Shown here: positions 36,453-45,419 of the stretch, piece by piece | How positions within the stretch are numbered: position 1 is the first letter of the stretch | How the letters are laid out: every line of letters begins with the position of its first letter | Source: Bacillota bacterium | Lineage (GTDB): Bacteria > Bacillota > Clostridia > Acetivibrionales > Acetivibrionaceae | NCBI GenBank assembly: GCA_023398495.1 | Contig: JAEWSG010000118.1 | Location: 16,581 to 80,580, forward strand | Length of the DNA stretch: 64,000 nt | Direction of reading: 5' to 3' | Notes under the pieces: generated by a model | Database searches by the model: none | What the model was told of the DNA's origin: nothing | What the model saw: the letters and a program-made list of their open reading frames with translations, nothing else | Translations under genes and position numbers: made by a program

Positions 36453-36461
36453 ATTATAACA
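36453..36461 (-). promoter_or_regulatory. Extended -10 promoter for ppdK
   Basis: On the minus strand TGTTATAAT gives TG-n-TATAAT with no good -35, about 120 bases before the ATG at 36324. The gap 36325-36830 otherwise holds this leader and the glyS terminator; the rest is AT-rich with nothing recognisable. Confidence 0.5.
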
Positions 36462-36764
36462 TACTTAAAAAAATTTTCATTATTTTTTTGAAAAATAATG
36501 AACAATAAGGTGTTTCAAAATTCCTATGGATAAAAATCCCTTAATAATTCTCTCCAAAAATACAATAAATATTCTTCCCATGATACTAGTTTATTAGAAT
36601 TGCTGTCATTTTAATCTTTAATATTGTTGATTTATCTTCAGAGAGTACAACAATACATCTTTTTCTTAGCAGCAGCATTGTCATTTGTCAATCTTTACGT
36701 AGCTTTCAAAGTAAGATTTATCAAAACCAATTTAAACTTCTGATTAAGTTTTTTACTCGAAAAC

Positions 36765-36805
36765 AAAAGGATGTAGGCAATTTTTATCAAAGCCTACACC
36801 CTTTT
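36765..36805 (-). terminator. Terminator of glyS
   Basis: AAAAGG-A-TGTAGGC pairs with GCCTACA-C-CCTTTT; TTTTGTTTTC follows on the minus strand. Confidence 0.85.
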
Positions 36806-36830
36806 CGGAAGAAAATTTATATATTTTTTT

Positions 36831-38219
36831 CTAAAACTCAAACTTACCTTCAAAATAACTATTTAGATCCTCAATCTTAACCCTGACCTGCTGCATGCTA
36901 TCCCTGTCTCTGATGGTAACACTATTGTCCTGTAATGAATCAAAGTCGAAGGTTATACAGTAAGGTGTTCCGATTTCGTCCTGCCTTCTGTATCTCTTTC
37001 CGATACTTCCTGTTTCATCATACTCACATACATATTTTTTAGTAAGCGTTTCATATACCTTAAAAGCATCCTCGCCAAGTTTTTTTGAAAGTGGAAGCAC
37101 AGCTATCTTAACAGGTGCAATTACAGGGTGGAAATGCAAAACAACTCTTACATCACCTTCTGCCACCTCTTCTTCATCATAAGCGTCGCACAGGAATGCA
37201 AGCGTAACCCTGTCTGCACCAAGTGAAGGTTCAATACAGTAAGGAACATACTTTTCATTTGTTGCAGGATCAAAATATGATAGGTCATCTTTTGAATGCT
37301 CCATATGCTGCTTTAAGTCAAAGTCTGTTCTGTCAGCAATACCCCAGAGTTCTCCCCAACCAAATGGGAATTTGAATTCAATATCTGTAGTTGCATTACT
37401 ATAGTGAGAAAGCTCTTCCTTCTCATGATCACGCATCTTTAAACTATCTTTGTTTATTCCAAGGCTTAACAGCCAGTCAAAGCAATAGTTTTTCCAGTAG
37501 TCAAACCACTCGAGATCTTTACCGGGTTCACAGAAAAATTCAAGTTCCATCTGTTCAAACTCACGGGTTCTGAAAGTAAAATTACCAGGAGTGATTTCAT
37601 TTCTGAAGGACTTACCTATCTGACCAATTCCAAACGGTATCTTCTTTCTTGAAGTCCTTTGAACGTTCTTGAAATTAACAAATATACCTTGAGCTGTTTC
37701 AGGCCTTAAGAATATCTCTGCCTTTGAATCCTCAGTAACTCCCTGAAAGGTCTTAAACATAAGATTAAACTTTCTGATATCTGTAAAGTTAGCAGATCCA
37801 CAATTAGGGCACTTTACTCCCTTTTCCTTTACATATGTAATTAGCTGATCGTTTGTCCAGCCATCCACCTTAACATCGAGCTTGTTCTCAGCATTCCAGT
37901 CCTCTATCATTTTGTCAGCCCTGTGACGTGTCTTACAATCCTTACAGTCAATCAATGGATCACTGAAGCCTCCGACATGACCTGATGCAACCCATACCTG
38001 AGGATTCATAAGTATGGCACAATCAACACCAACATTATATGGGCTTTCCTGTACAAATTTTCTCCACCATGCCTTTTTTACATTATTCTTGAGCTCAACC
38101 CCTAAAGGGCCGTAATCCCAAGCATTTGCAAGCCCACCATATATGTCTGATCCCGGATATACAAAACCTCTATTTTTCGCAAGTGCGACTATCTTGTCCA
38201 TAGTCTTTTCAAATTCCAT
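36831..38219 (-). CDS. glyS: Glycyl-tRNA synthetase, homodimeric type
   Basis: 462 residues from the ATG at 38219, eight bases after AAGGAGG (a TTG one codon earlier is less well placed). Class II motifs: GFVYPGSDIYGGLANAWDYGPLG at the N-terminus, a CX2C...CX2C zinc-like pair (CKDCKTRH, KCPNCGSANF), motif 2 FRNEITPGNFTFRTREFEQMELEFF, and motif 3 in the GADRVTLAFLCDAY stretch. This is the alpha2 (GRS1) form, about 460 residues, not the alpha2-beta2 form. Charges tRNA-Gly. Single gene. Confidence 0.97.
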   Translation of the reverse strand: MEFEKTMDKIVALAKNRGFVYPGSDIYGGLANAWDYGPLGVELKNNVKKAWWRKFVQESPYNVGVDCAILMNPQVWVASGHVGGFSDPLIDCKDCKTRHRADKMIEDWNAENKLDVKVDGWTNDQLITYVKEKGVKCPNCGSANFTDIRKFNLMFKTFQGVTEDSKAEIFLRPETAQGIFVNFKNVQRTSRKKIPFGIGQIGKSFRNEITPGNFTFRTREFEQMELEFFCEPGKDLEWFDYWKNYCFDWLLSLGINKDSLKMRDHEKEELSHYSNATTDIEFKFPFGWGELWGIADRTDFDLKQHMEHSKDDLSYFDPATNEKYVPYCIEPSLGADRVTLAFLCDAYDEEEVAEGDVRVVLHFHPVIAPVKIAVLPLSKKLGEDAFKVYETLTKKYVCEYDETGSIGKRYRRQDEIGTPYCITFDFDSLQDNSVTIRDRDSMQQVRVKIEDLNSYFEGKFEF

Positions 38220-38360
38220 CAAAAATGCCTCCTTAACAATATCAATATATATATTTTTAACCTACAATAATTTATTGTCAACAACAATTTTTATTGAAAC
38301 ACCAATTGACCAGTTATTTTTAGGAATCACCTAAAGCAGGAACTAATATTTTAATCCTAC

Positions 38361-39560
38361 CTAAATATTTTTACGCAGCTTAACAATTTCATCAAGAATC
38401 CTGTTTCCGGCTTCATCTTTGCTCATTATTGGAAAATCCAATACACTTCTGTCCCTTTTTATGATCTTTATTATGTTTGTATCTGTTCCAAACCCAGCAC
38501 CATCCTGTGTAACATCGTTTGCGACTATCATATCCAGATTTTTTGCAAAAAGCTTATCACACGCATTGTTAACCAGATCATTCGTTTCAGCACTAAATCC
38601 TGCTAATATTCTGTTTCCCTTCACTTTTCCAAGCTCTCTTGCAATGTCAGGATTTTTAACCAGTTCTATTGTCATGCTGCTTTCCTTCTTTTTTATCTTT
38701 TTATCCGCAATGTTTGCACATTTATAGTCCGCAACAGCTGCAACCATAATCATTACATCAAAATCCATATAGCACTTCATAACTTCATCAAACATTTCTT
38801 CGGCAGTCCGGACATAAACAACCTCTGTACCACACGGAGGCTCAAGACTAACCGGTCCTGATACAACCTTAACCTCAGCACCTCTCCTATATGCCTGTGC
38901 TGCAATCGCATAACCCATTTTTCCTGACGAATGGTTGGAAATATACCTCACAGGATCAATAGGTTCTTGTGTAGGTCCTGCTGTTATCAAAACCCTGATA
39001 TCTTTAAAATCCTTCTTACCTAAAACCAGCTCCTTTAGTTTTTCTACAATAACAGGCGGTTCCGGCAACCGACCACTTCCAGTGGTTCCACATGCCATAA
39101 GTCCGGTTTCTGTTTCAAGAAAAATATAACCACGGTCCGAAAGCTTTTTTATATTATCCTGAACGATAGGATTTTCATACATATTGGTATTCATAGCAGG
39201 AACAAAGATAACCGGTGCTTTTGAGGCCATAATTGTAGTCGAAAGCATATCATCAGCGATACCATTTGCAACTTTACCTATTATGTTTGCAGTTGCAGGT
39301 GCAACAACTATTATATCCGCTTTTGTCGCAAGTGATATGTGCTGAATATCCCATACCTTAGGTTCATCAAACATATCAGTTATAACAGGATTGTGTGCAA
39401 TCGACCTGAATGTAAGAGGAGTAACAAACCTGGTGGCATTTTCCGTCATAATTACATTTACATCAGCATGTAGTTTTTTTAGTCTGCTTACAACCTCAAC
39501 CACCTTATATGCAGCTATACCTCCACATACACCAACTATAACCGTCTTGCCTTCTAACAT
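38361..39560 (-). CDS. coaBC: Phosphopantothenoylcysteine decarboxylase / phosphopantothenate-cysteine ligase
   Basis: 399 residues, a bifunctional coenzyme A biosynthesis enzyme. CoaC half: GVCGGIAAYKVVEVV flavin fold, PAMNTNMYENP and the active ACGTTGSGRLPEP. CoaB half: ITAGPTQEPIDPVRYISNHSSGKMGYAIA and the AAVADYK and KIKKKES segments. The start at 39560 follows GGAGAGG by five bases; an upstream in-frame extension to 39698 would translate repeat A copy 3 and is rejected. It follows rpoZ and gmk, a usual order. Confidence 0.96.
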   Translation of the reverse strand: MLEGKTVIVGVCGGIAAYKVVEVVSRLKKLHADVNVIMTENATRFVTPLTFRSIAHNPVITDMFDEPKVWDIQHISLATKADIIVVAPATANIIGKVANGIADDMLSTTIMASKAPVIFVPAMNTNMYENPIVQDNIKKLSDRGYIFLETETGLMACGTTGSGRLPEPPVIVEKLKELVLGKKDFKDIRVLITAGPTQEPIDPVRYISNHSSGKMGYAIAAQAYRRGAEVKVVSGPVSLEPPCGTEVVYVRTAEEMFDEVMKCYMDFDVMIMVAAVADYKCANIADKKIKKKESSMTIELVKNPDIARELGKVKGNRILAGFSAETNDLVNNACDKLFAKNLDMIVANDVTQDGAGFGTDTNIIKIIKRDRSVLDFPIMSKDEAGNRILDEIVKLRKNI

Positions 39561-39583
39561 AAAAATCCTCTCCAAAAACATAT

Positions 39584-39686
39584 TATATAAATCACGAAAA
39601 TGATTATACATTGGAAAATTTGATTTTCGTGATATTGTATTAAGGAAATTGAAGCACGATGTAAAATCTTTATCGCGTTCAATATA
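39584..39686 (-). repeat. Dispersed intergenic repeat, family A, copy 3
   Basis: Lies between rpoZ and coaBC. Contains AAGGAAATTGAAGCACGAT, GTAAAATCTTTATCGCG and TTCAATATA, and the ATCACGAAAAT/ATTTTCGTGAT hairpin arms. The hairpin bases have changed on both arms compared with other copies, keeping the pairing. Confidence 0.88.
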
Positions 39687-39708
39687 GGAATACTGCAAAA
39701 ATAATTTA

Positions 39709-39770
39709 CGCCTCTTTTTTCCATAGACTATTTCAACGAAATACGTCTTTATAGAAAAACAATAGAGGCG
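39709..39770 (-). terminator. Long hairpin after rpoZ, possible terminator
   Basis: CGCCTCT (39709-39715) pairs with AGAGGCG (39764-39770); inside, CATAGACTATTTC and GAAATACGTCTTTATAG can pair imperfectly. T-rich text follows on the minus strand. Confidence 0.45.
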
Positions 39771-39817
39771 GAGTTATTTCTGTCTCTCAAGATTTATAAA
39801 ACTTAGAGCATAGGCAA

Positions 39818-40054
39818 TTACTTTATTCCACTCTTTGTTCTGATATATGTAATCTTCTGCTCATCAATTTCATTTATTGCAATAGTTACAGGTTTTTCAG
39901 AATTACATTCGGTAAGCTTATGTGCTCCTTCAGTAATTTGCCTTGCTCTTTTAGCAGCTGCAACAACCAATGTATATCTGCTATCTACTCTTTCAAGCAG
40001 TGAACTTATACCTGGCTCTATCATTGTTAATTTCTTTTCATTATTTTCTTTCAT
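39818..40054 (-). CDS. rpoZ: RNA polymerase omega subunit
   Basis: 78 residues with MIEPGISSLLERVDSRYTLVVAAAKRARQI, the conserved omega core that wraps the beta-prime C-terminus. Ribosome site GGGAGG. Placed after gmk, the normal Firmicutes order. The product length is typical. Confidence 0.95.
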   Translation of the reverse strand: MKENNEKKLTMIEPGISSLLERVDSRYTLVVAAAKRARQITEGAHKLTECNSEKPVTIAINEIDEQKITYIRTKSGIK

Positions 40055-40095
40055 GAATCAAAACCTCCCATTTGGTAATTTCGTGAACATATTTT

Positions 40096-40719
40096 CTAAA
40101 CCAAACTATCCATATCAATTCCGATACTTTTAAGTATATTTGCATTCCTTTTAAATTTATGTTTCTCGGACACTATTATACTGGTAACACTGTATGCAGC
40201 TTCTTCAATTTTGTCATTGACAACAACATAGTCATATCTGTCTACATAGCTCATTTCCTTTATAGCCTTATCCATGCGTTTGTCTATGACTTCCTGCTTT
40301 TCTGTTCCTCTTCCTTCAATCCTTCTTCTAAGTTCTCTAAAAGACGGTGGGAGAATAAATATTGAAACACAATCAGGGTAAATTTTCTTGATATTCAATG
40401 CACCTTCAACTTCAATTTCAAGCAAACAATCATAACCTGATTTTATAGTATCTTCAATACACTTTTTGGGTGTACCGTAATAATTATCGCAATATTTTAC
40501 CCACTCTACCAGTTCATTGTTTTTGATCATATTGTCAAACTCTTCATGAGTTTTAAAAAAGTAATTTACACCGTCTACCTCACCGTCTCTTGGATTTCTT
40601 GTCGTAGCGGAAACTGAAAATCTGATATTATTTTCCTTCCCCTTCAGACTGTTAAGAAGTGTCCCTTTACCGGTACCTGACGGACCTGAAACTACAACCA
40701 AAAGTCCTGCACGGAACAT
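40096..40719 (-). CDS. gmk: Guanylate kinase
   Basis: About 207 residues. P-loop GPSGTGKGTLL, then FSVSATTRNPRDGEVDGVNYFF (GMP-binding Ser/Arg/Tyr), WVKYCDNYYGTP, LEIEVEGALNIKKIYPD and an IFILPPSFRELRRRIEGRGTE lid. Converts GMP to GDP with ATP. AGGGGG is seven bases before the ATG at 40719, so this is preferred to the GTG at 40722. Eleven bases after remA, in a yicC-remA-gmk-rpoZ operon. Confidence 0.96.
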   Translation of the reverse strand: MFRAGLLVVVSGPSGTGKGTLLNSLKGKENNIRFSVSATTRNPRDGEVDGVNYFFKTHEEFDNMIKNNELVEWVKYCDNYYGTPKKCIEDTIKSGYDCLLEIEVEGALNIKKIYPDCVSIFILPPSFRELRRRIEGRGTEKQEVIDKRMDKAIKEMSYVDRYDYVVVNDKIEEAAYSVTSIIVSEKHKFKRNANILKSIGIDMDSLV

Positions 40720-40730
40720 CACAGTTCCCC

Positions 40731-41009
40731 CTATTCTTCTTCCAATTCTTCCTCTTCAGCCGCTACATCAACTTCTTTGCTGTTTAATCTGTGTGCCACT
40801 GTTTCCGGCTGTACTGCAGATAATATTATATGATCGCTGTCTGTAATAATTACCGCTCTTGTTCTTCTCCCATAGGTTGCGTCAACCAGCATACCACGCT
40901 CTCTTGCTTCCTGAATTATTCTTTTTATTGGTGCCGACTCAGGACTGACTATAGCAACAAGCCTGCTAGCCGATACAATATTTCCAAACCCAATGTTTAT
41001 TAACTTCAT
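40731..41009 (-). CDS. remA: RemA-family DNA-binding regulator (DUF370)
   Basis: 92 residues: MKLINIGFGNIVSASRLVAIVSPESAPIKRIIQEARERGMLVDATYGRRTRAVIITDSDHIILSAVQ is the full family pattern (shown here in parts: IGFGNIVSASRLVAIV, GMLVDATYGRRTRAV). RemA binds DNA as an oligomer and controls matrix and osmoprotection genes in Bacillus. The Glu-rich tail after residue 80 is variable. It sits between yicC and gmk, the conserved clostridial position. Confidence 0.94.
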   Translation of the reverse strand: MKLINIGFGNIVSASRLVAIVSPESAPIKRIIQEARERGMLVDATYGRRTRAVIITDSDHIILSAVQPETVAHRLNSKEVDVAAEEEELEEE

Positions 41010-41027
41010 TAATATTCCTCCTAATAC

Positions 41028-41906
41028 TTATTCAATATTTTGTATTTGTTCTCTTATTTTCTCCAATTCGCTCTTAATCTCAACAACAAATTTTGTTATA
41101 TTTAAATCATTAGCCTTAGAACCAATGGTATTTATCTCCCTATTCATCTCCTGAATCAGGAAATCAAGTTTTCTTCCTACGGACTGGCCAACCTGTAAAG
41201 TCTCCTTTAGCTGCCCAATATGACTGGAAAGTCTTACTAATTCTTCGTCAATACTACATCTGTCTGCAAATATTGCTACTTCCGTTGCCATCCTGTTTTC
41301 ATCGACGATCTGCTGGTCAAGCAACTCCTTAATCCTGTTTTCCAGTTTACACTTATATTCTTTTACTACTTCAGGAGCTCTTATACCAATTTCCTTAACA
41401 ATGTTCTCAATATAATCAGTTCTCTCAAGAATACAGTTTTTCAGACCTTCTCCCTCAATCTTCCTCATATTGATTAAGGAATCAATCGCACCTTCCAAAG
41501 CTTCACTGAGTAAATTCCAGATTTTTTCCTCATCCTGCTCCACTTTCTCAACCTTTAAAACATCAGGGAATTTAGCAATAAGGGAAACAGATATATCGTC
41601 CTGCAGCTCATATTTATCCTTAAGAAGCCTTACTGTATCAATGTAAGTCTTAGCAAGACCTTCATCAATCAGAATACTTCTGGAATCTTCACTGAAGTCG
41701 TCAAAACTGATAAAAACATCTGCTTTTCCTCGTGATACTGATTTGCTTACTACTTCTCTGACCTTATCCTCAAGGAATGATATCTGCCTTGGAATTTTAA
41801 TATAAACATCACTATATCTATGATTTACAGTTTTAATTTCCACCAGGCACTCCATACCATCAGCCTGTGATTTACCTCTGCCAAACCCCGTCATGCTTTT
41901 TATCAT
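41028..41906 (-). CDS. YicC-family endoribonuclease
   Basis: 292 residues beginning MIKSMTGFGRG, the family signature, then EIKTVNHRYSDVYIKIP, a coiled middle and the C-terminal DFLIQEMNREINTIGSKANDLNI motif. YicC proteins form hexameric Mn-dependent endoribonucleases; the Bacillus homologue is YloC. First gene of the yicC-remA-gmk-rpoZ-coaBC set. Confidence 0.94.
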   Translation of the reverse strand: MIKSMTGFGRGKSQADGMECLVEIKTVNHRYSDVYIKIPRQISFLEDKVREVVSKSVSRGKADVFISFDDFSEDSRSILIDEGLAKTYIDTVRLLKDKYELQDDISVSLIAKFPDVLKVEKVEQDEEKIWNLLSEALEGAIDSLINMRKIEGEGLKNCILERTDYIENIVKEIGIRAPEVVKEYKCKLENRIKELLDQQIVDENRMATEVAIFADRCSIDEELVRLSSHIGQLKETLQVGQSVGRKLDFLIQEMNREINTIGSKANDLNITKFVVEIKSELEKIREQIQNIE

Positions 41907-42072
41907 AATCAGTTCATCCTTTTTATGAATTTAATATAGTCTTCTCTCAAACAATATGTATTATAACATAATTATCGATAATTTGAAGCCATAATCTTAA
42001 TTTTTTTTGTGTTTTTTCCGATTTTCTCACGTTTACTTAAGAATAATATAAAAACATTTTTTTATTTTGAGC

Positions 42073-42170
42073 TATATTGAACAGGATAAAGATTTAATTT
42101 TGTGCTTCAATTTCTTTGATTTATTATCGTAAGAATTCAATTTGTCCTTGAAAATCATTTTCACGATTTA
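42073..42170 (+). repeat. Dispersed intergenic repeat, family A, copy 4
   Basis: Between yicC and the GH43 gene, opposite in orientation to copies 1-3. TATATTGAACAGGATAAAG, GTGCTTCAATTTC, TTGATTTATTATCGT and AATCATTTTCACGATTTA are shared. It ends two bases from the GH43 stop. Confidence 0.85.
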
Positions 42171-42171
42171 G

Positions 42172-43917
42172 CTAATACGTTATCTTTCCAAGCAGAATCT
42201 GTCTCATATAACCAAAATCTATTGAGTTAACTGAGCCGTCTCCGTTTATATCAGCCCCCAAGTATCCAATATTAGGATCTGAGGTTGGAAATTTACTTAT
42301 TAAACCAAGCAAATACATTCTCATATAACCGAAATCTATTGAATTGGCTGTTCCATTACCATCAACATCTCCCTTAACAAATACCGGATTTGATTTTGCA
42401 GGAGTTGGTGTAATTGACGGTGTCTTCGTCGGTGCAGGCGTTGCAACATCATTAACCTGGACAAGCTGCCAATACTGGTTTTCTCCTCCAGCATCCCCCC
42501 ATTGTTGAATAAGCCCGCCATCACTAGTTGACCATTTAGTTACATCCAGCAATTTCCCACTACTGCGGTTTTTAATTTTGTAATACCCATCTCCAATATC
42601 CGTAAATTGCCATTGCTGATTTGTTCCTCCATTGCTATACCATTGAATGATAGCAGCACCATCCGAACCAGAACCGTCTTGAACATCCAGAGAGAACCCA
42701 CTTGAAGCACTAACTATCCTTTTATATCCGCTGCCGCTGTCAACCAGATACCACCTCTGGCTGAGACTTCCATTATCTGTCCATTGAACAAGCTGAGATA
42801 CCTGCTCCCCTTCCCTTGCATCAAGAACCTTTCCGCTGTTTTTATTTACCAGCTTGTACTTTATATTGTCAGCAATATTCTCCGTTATTTTACCCTCAGC
42901 AGCGTTTATCTTTATGGAATTATAAAATGGCAGCTGAAGGCTTGTATCCGATGTAAATTCTATAGGCAGCCATACATATTGCGAGTCATTTACTTTACCA
43001 CTCCATGCACCTGCCCATCGGTCGCCAGTGTAAAGATATGTTGTTTCAGTAGAACCCTGTACAGGTATTACAAATGCAGGTTGTGAATTGTATGTCGTAG
43101 AATTTCCCAGATTATACAGCGCCGACCATCCACTGCTCAAACTCTGCGAATAAGAATATTTTCCCTGATTTGGAGACCATCCAGTGCAGCCGGAAGTGAT
43201 CAGGTAATAATAGCTGTTTCTTTTTACAAGGCAGGGGGCCTCCCTCTGTTGACCCACATACAGCTTAGCCGTAAGCTTTGATACTTTTTTATAATCAGGT
43301 GTCAATTCATACAGGTGCAAATCCATATTTTCATTTGCCGAAGAAATAAAGTAACCTTTCCCATCGGTATCAACAAACACGTTACAATCCCTTGACATAT
43401 AACCCGGAAGTCCATGATCCATTACTCCTGTGGATGCCAATGGCCTGAAACTTCCCTGATATGTATATTTACCGTCCGGAGTTTTACAATAAGCAACTGC
43501 TGCTCTTGCCTCTCCATAATGAATTCCGTTTTCCCAGTGCATCCACATAACAAATTCGTTAGTTGACGCATTGTACATAACCTTTGGCCTTTCAACATTA
43601 CATTTTGCCAGCTCCGATGCAGAATTCGGAGCCAGCACCTCACCCCTGTATTCCCAGTTTGCAAGGTCAGTTGACCTGTAACATCTCACTCCTAGAAAAT
43701 AGTTTGAACTATCTCGATACTCCCCATACCAGTAGTAATATCCTCCATATTTAAGCAAACCACCGCCATGGGCATGTATGACGTTCCCCGAAGTGTCTTT
43801 GAATTGTGTTCCATTAGTTAATATACCTTCTGCTGCTAAAGACAATGAATTCGGAATTATTGTCGTTAACAATACTAAAAAAACAGCCAAAGCAATTGAA
43901 ATAAAAGACTTTTTCAT
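42172..43917 (-). CDS. Dockerin-bearing GH43 enzyme with ricin-type CBM13, probable exo-beta-1,3-galactanase
   Basis: 581 residues from ATG 43917 (GGGAGGAGAG upstream; an upstream extension is not supported). Signal peptide (1-28); GH43 five-blade propeller (30-340) with YYWYGEYRDSS, CNVERPKVMYN, MWMHWENG, GYMSRDCNVFVDTDG and REAPCLVKR (likely acid Glu); a beta-trefoil CBM13 (350-490) with three QQW/QRW blades; a TPAPTKTP linker; and a two-repeat dockerin with DVDGNGTANSIDFGYMR and DINGDGSVNSIDFGYMR. The order GH43, CBM13, dockerin matches Ct1,3Gal43A of C. thermocellum, an exo-beta-1,3-galactanase, so it should trim arabinogalactan side chains inside a cellulosome. Flanked on both sides by repeat A copies. 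Confidence 0.88.
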   Translation of the reverse strand: MKKSFISIALAVFLVLLTTIIPNSLSLAAEGILTNGTQFKDTSGNVIHAHGGGLLKYGGYYYWYGEYRDSSNYFLGVRCYRSTDLANWEYRGEVLAPNSASELAKCNVERPKVMYNASTNEFVMWMHWENGIHYGEARAAVAYCKTPDGKYTYQGSFRPLASTGVMDHGLPGYMSRDCNVFVDTDGKGYFISSANENMDLHLYELTPDYKKVSKLTAKLYVGQQREAPCLVKRNSYYYLITSGCTGWSPNQGKYSYSQSLSSGWSALYNLGNSTTYNSQPAFVIPVQGSTETTYLYTGDRWAGAWSGKVNDSQYVWLPIEFTSDTSLQLPFYNSIKINAAEGKITENIADNIKYKLVNKNSGKVLDAREGEQVSQLVQWTDNGSLSQRWYLVDSGSGYKRIVSASSGFSLDVQDGSGSDGAAIIQWYSNGGTNQQWQFTDIGDGYYKIKNRSSGKLLDVTKWSTSDGGLIQQWGDAGGENQYWQLVQVNDVATPAPTKTPSITPTPAKSNPVFVKGDVDGNGTANSIDFGYMRMYLLGLISKFPTSDPNIGYLGADINGDGSVNSIDFGYMRQILLGKITY

Positions 43918-44048
43918 ATTAAACTCTCCTCCCGTTGGGCACAATAAACCTCTTGTATATATAAATAATGCGTATAACAGTGTTTTTAAAGGTATATGTA
44001 AGAACAGTAAAGCAACCAAACTCCATTAATTAAATTATAAACTAAACC

Positions 44049-44144
44049 TATATTGAATGCGATAAAGATTTTACATCGCGCTTCAATTTCCTTGATTTAT
44101 TATCGTGAAAATTCAAATTGTCCTTGTAAAACATTTTTACCACA
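44049..44144 (+). repeat. Dispersed intergenic repeat, family A, copy 5
   Basis: Upstream of the GH43 gene: TATTGAATGCGATAAAG, TTTTACATCGCGCTTCAATTT and TTGATTTATTATCGTGAAAATT shared with copies 4 and 6. The right hairpin arm is decayed (CATTTTTACCAC). Confidence 0.88.
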
Positions 44145-44153
44145 AAAGAACAA

Positions 44154-44192
44154 AATCCTTGGGAATTAGTAATCCCAAGGATCTTATTTTCT
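44154..44192 (-). terminator. Terminator after the cheY-like gene
   Basis: ATCCTTGGGA (44155-44164) pairs perfectly with TCCCAAGGAT (44173-44182). T-rich on both strands (CTTATTTT plus, TTTTG minus). It lies between repeat A copy 5 and repeat B, beyond the cheY stop. Confidence 0.8.
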
Positions 44193-44194
44193 AC

Positions 44195-44304
44195 CTAGTG
44201 CCTCGTAGCAGAATTAATTTCTAGAACATGCGAGGCTTAGAACAGATGAAGTGCATTTTTAACATTATTAAAGACTAGAAATTAGTAATGTTAAAAAGCA
44301 CTAA
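44195..44304 (+). repeat. MITE-like repeat, family B, second copy
   Basis: 110 bases from CTAGTGCCTCGTAG to TTAAAAAGCACTAAT, touching the stop codon of the CheY-like gene. It is the near-full reverse complement of 32137-32250. One end has mutated (CACTAAT instead of CACTAGTA). Confidence 0.85.
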
Positions 44305-44676
44305 TTATTCAACCAGTACGTTTCTAATAGCTTGAATAACCCTTGACTTTTCAAAAGGTTTTACAACAAAATCCTTTGCACCAAGTTTTATTGCTTCTAT
44401 AACCATCGACTGCTGCCCCATAGCTGACACCATAATTATTTTAGTTTCAGGACTGAATTTGATAATATCCTTAACTGCCTTAATACCATCAAGTTCAGGC
44501 ATAGTAATATCGAGGGTCATGACATCGGGTTGGTGCAGTTTAGCGAGGTCAATAGCATCATATCCATTTGAGCCCTCACCCACAACGTTGTATCCTTCTG
44601 TCTCTTCTATCATCTTTTTTAACAGCGTACGCATAAAAATTGCATCATCTACTACAACAAACGTAAGCTTTTTCAT
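44305..44676 (-). CDS. CheY-like single-domain response regulator
   Basis: 123 residues, a bare receiver domain: DDAIFMRTLLKKM acid pair, phospho-Asp in PDVMTLDITMPELDG, switch Thr/Ser in IIMVSAMGQQ, and Lys in FVVKPF. It overlaps the rsmE stop by four bases (ATGA), so it is translated at the end of the heat-shock operon. Likely signals to a motor or another kinase; the CheX-like protein at 14.5 kb could dephosphorylate it. Confidence 0.92.
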   Translation of the reverse strand: MKKLTFVVVDDAIFMRTLLKKMIEETEGYNVVGEGSNGYDAIDLAKLHQPDVMTLDITMPELDGIKAVKDIIKFSPETKIIMVSAMGQQSMVIEAIKLGAKDFVVKPFEKSRVIQAIRNVLVE

Positions 44677-45419
44677 TGACCCACATCTCCCAATTCATAC
44701 ATGAGTATTGATAAAACAGCAATTCCGGCAGTTTCGGTTCTGAGTATTCTAGGTCCAAGTGTAACTGAATAAAGACCGCAATTAACTGCCTCATCAATTT
44801 CCTTCTCCGTAAATCCACCTTCAGGCCCGATAAAAACAGAAACTTTACTTATATTACCAGTTGCTTTAAGAATTTGCTTTATAGAGTTCTTTGTCTCCTT
44901 CTCATAAGGAATCAACGATAAAGCTGTATCCTGTGCCTGCTTTAACGCCTCTTTGAAACTTATAGGAATTTCTATTTTGGGTATGATGCCCCGGTTACAT
45001 TGCTTAGCTGCTTCCTGTGATATGCGGTTCCATCTTTCACACTTTTTCGCAGCATCTTTTCCAATATCCAGCCTGACCACAGTCCGCTCTGTAAAAACAG
45101 GTACAATTCTGCTGATGCCAAGTTCAACACTTTTCTGAATAATGAAATCCATTTTATCCGATTTAGGCAAACCCTGATAAAGGGTAACCTCAATCGGAGG
45201 CTCAGTTAGATTTTTATACCTCTCAATAATCCTGGCATTTGCAAAACCATCACCAAAATCCTTGATTTCAGCTACATACTCATTTCCCATTCCGTCGCTG
45301 AGTGTTATATTTTCTCCGCACTTAAGCCTTAATACCCTTTTCATATGATTATAGTCTTCACCAGTGATATTGATATTATCGTCATAAATATCTTTGGAGT
45401 TTATAAAGAATCTATGCAT
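44673..45419 (-). CDS. rsmE: 16S rRNA (uracil-1498-N3)-methyltransferase
   Basis: 248 residues, SPOUT fold: MHRFFINSKDI start, HMKRVLRLKCGENITLSDG PUA-like part, LPKSDKMDFIIQKSVELGISRIVP, and the SAM-binding knot IGPEGGFTEKEID...LGPRILRTETAGIAVLS. Overlaps prmA by 19 bases. The prmA-rsmE pair after dnaJ is standard in Firmicutes. Confidence 0.95.
   Translation of the reverse strand: MHRFFINSKDIYDDNINITGEDYNHMKRVLRLKCGENITLSDGMGNEYVAEIKDFGDGFANARIIERYKNLTEPPIEVTLYQGLPKSDKMDFIIQKSVELGISRIVPVFTERTVVRLDIGKDAAKKCERWNRISQEAAKQCNRGIIPKIEIPISFKEALKQAQDTALSLIPYEKETKNSIKQILKATGNISKVSVFIGPEGGFTEKEIDEAVNCGLYSVTLGPRILRTETAGIAVLSILMYELGDVGQ

Noticed and set aside
39561..39698. N-terminal extension of CoaBC
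   Set aside because: It translates repeat A copy 3; the family start and a good ribosome site are at 39560.
43918..44019. N-terminal extension of the GH43 enzyme
   Set aside because: A standard signal peptide with a strong ribosome site begins at 43917.
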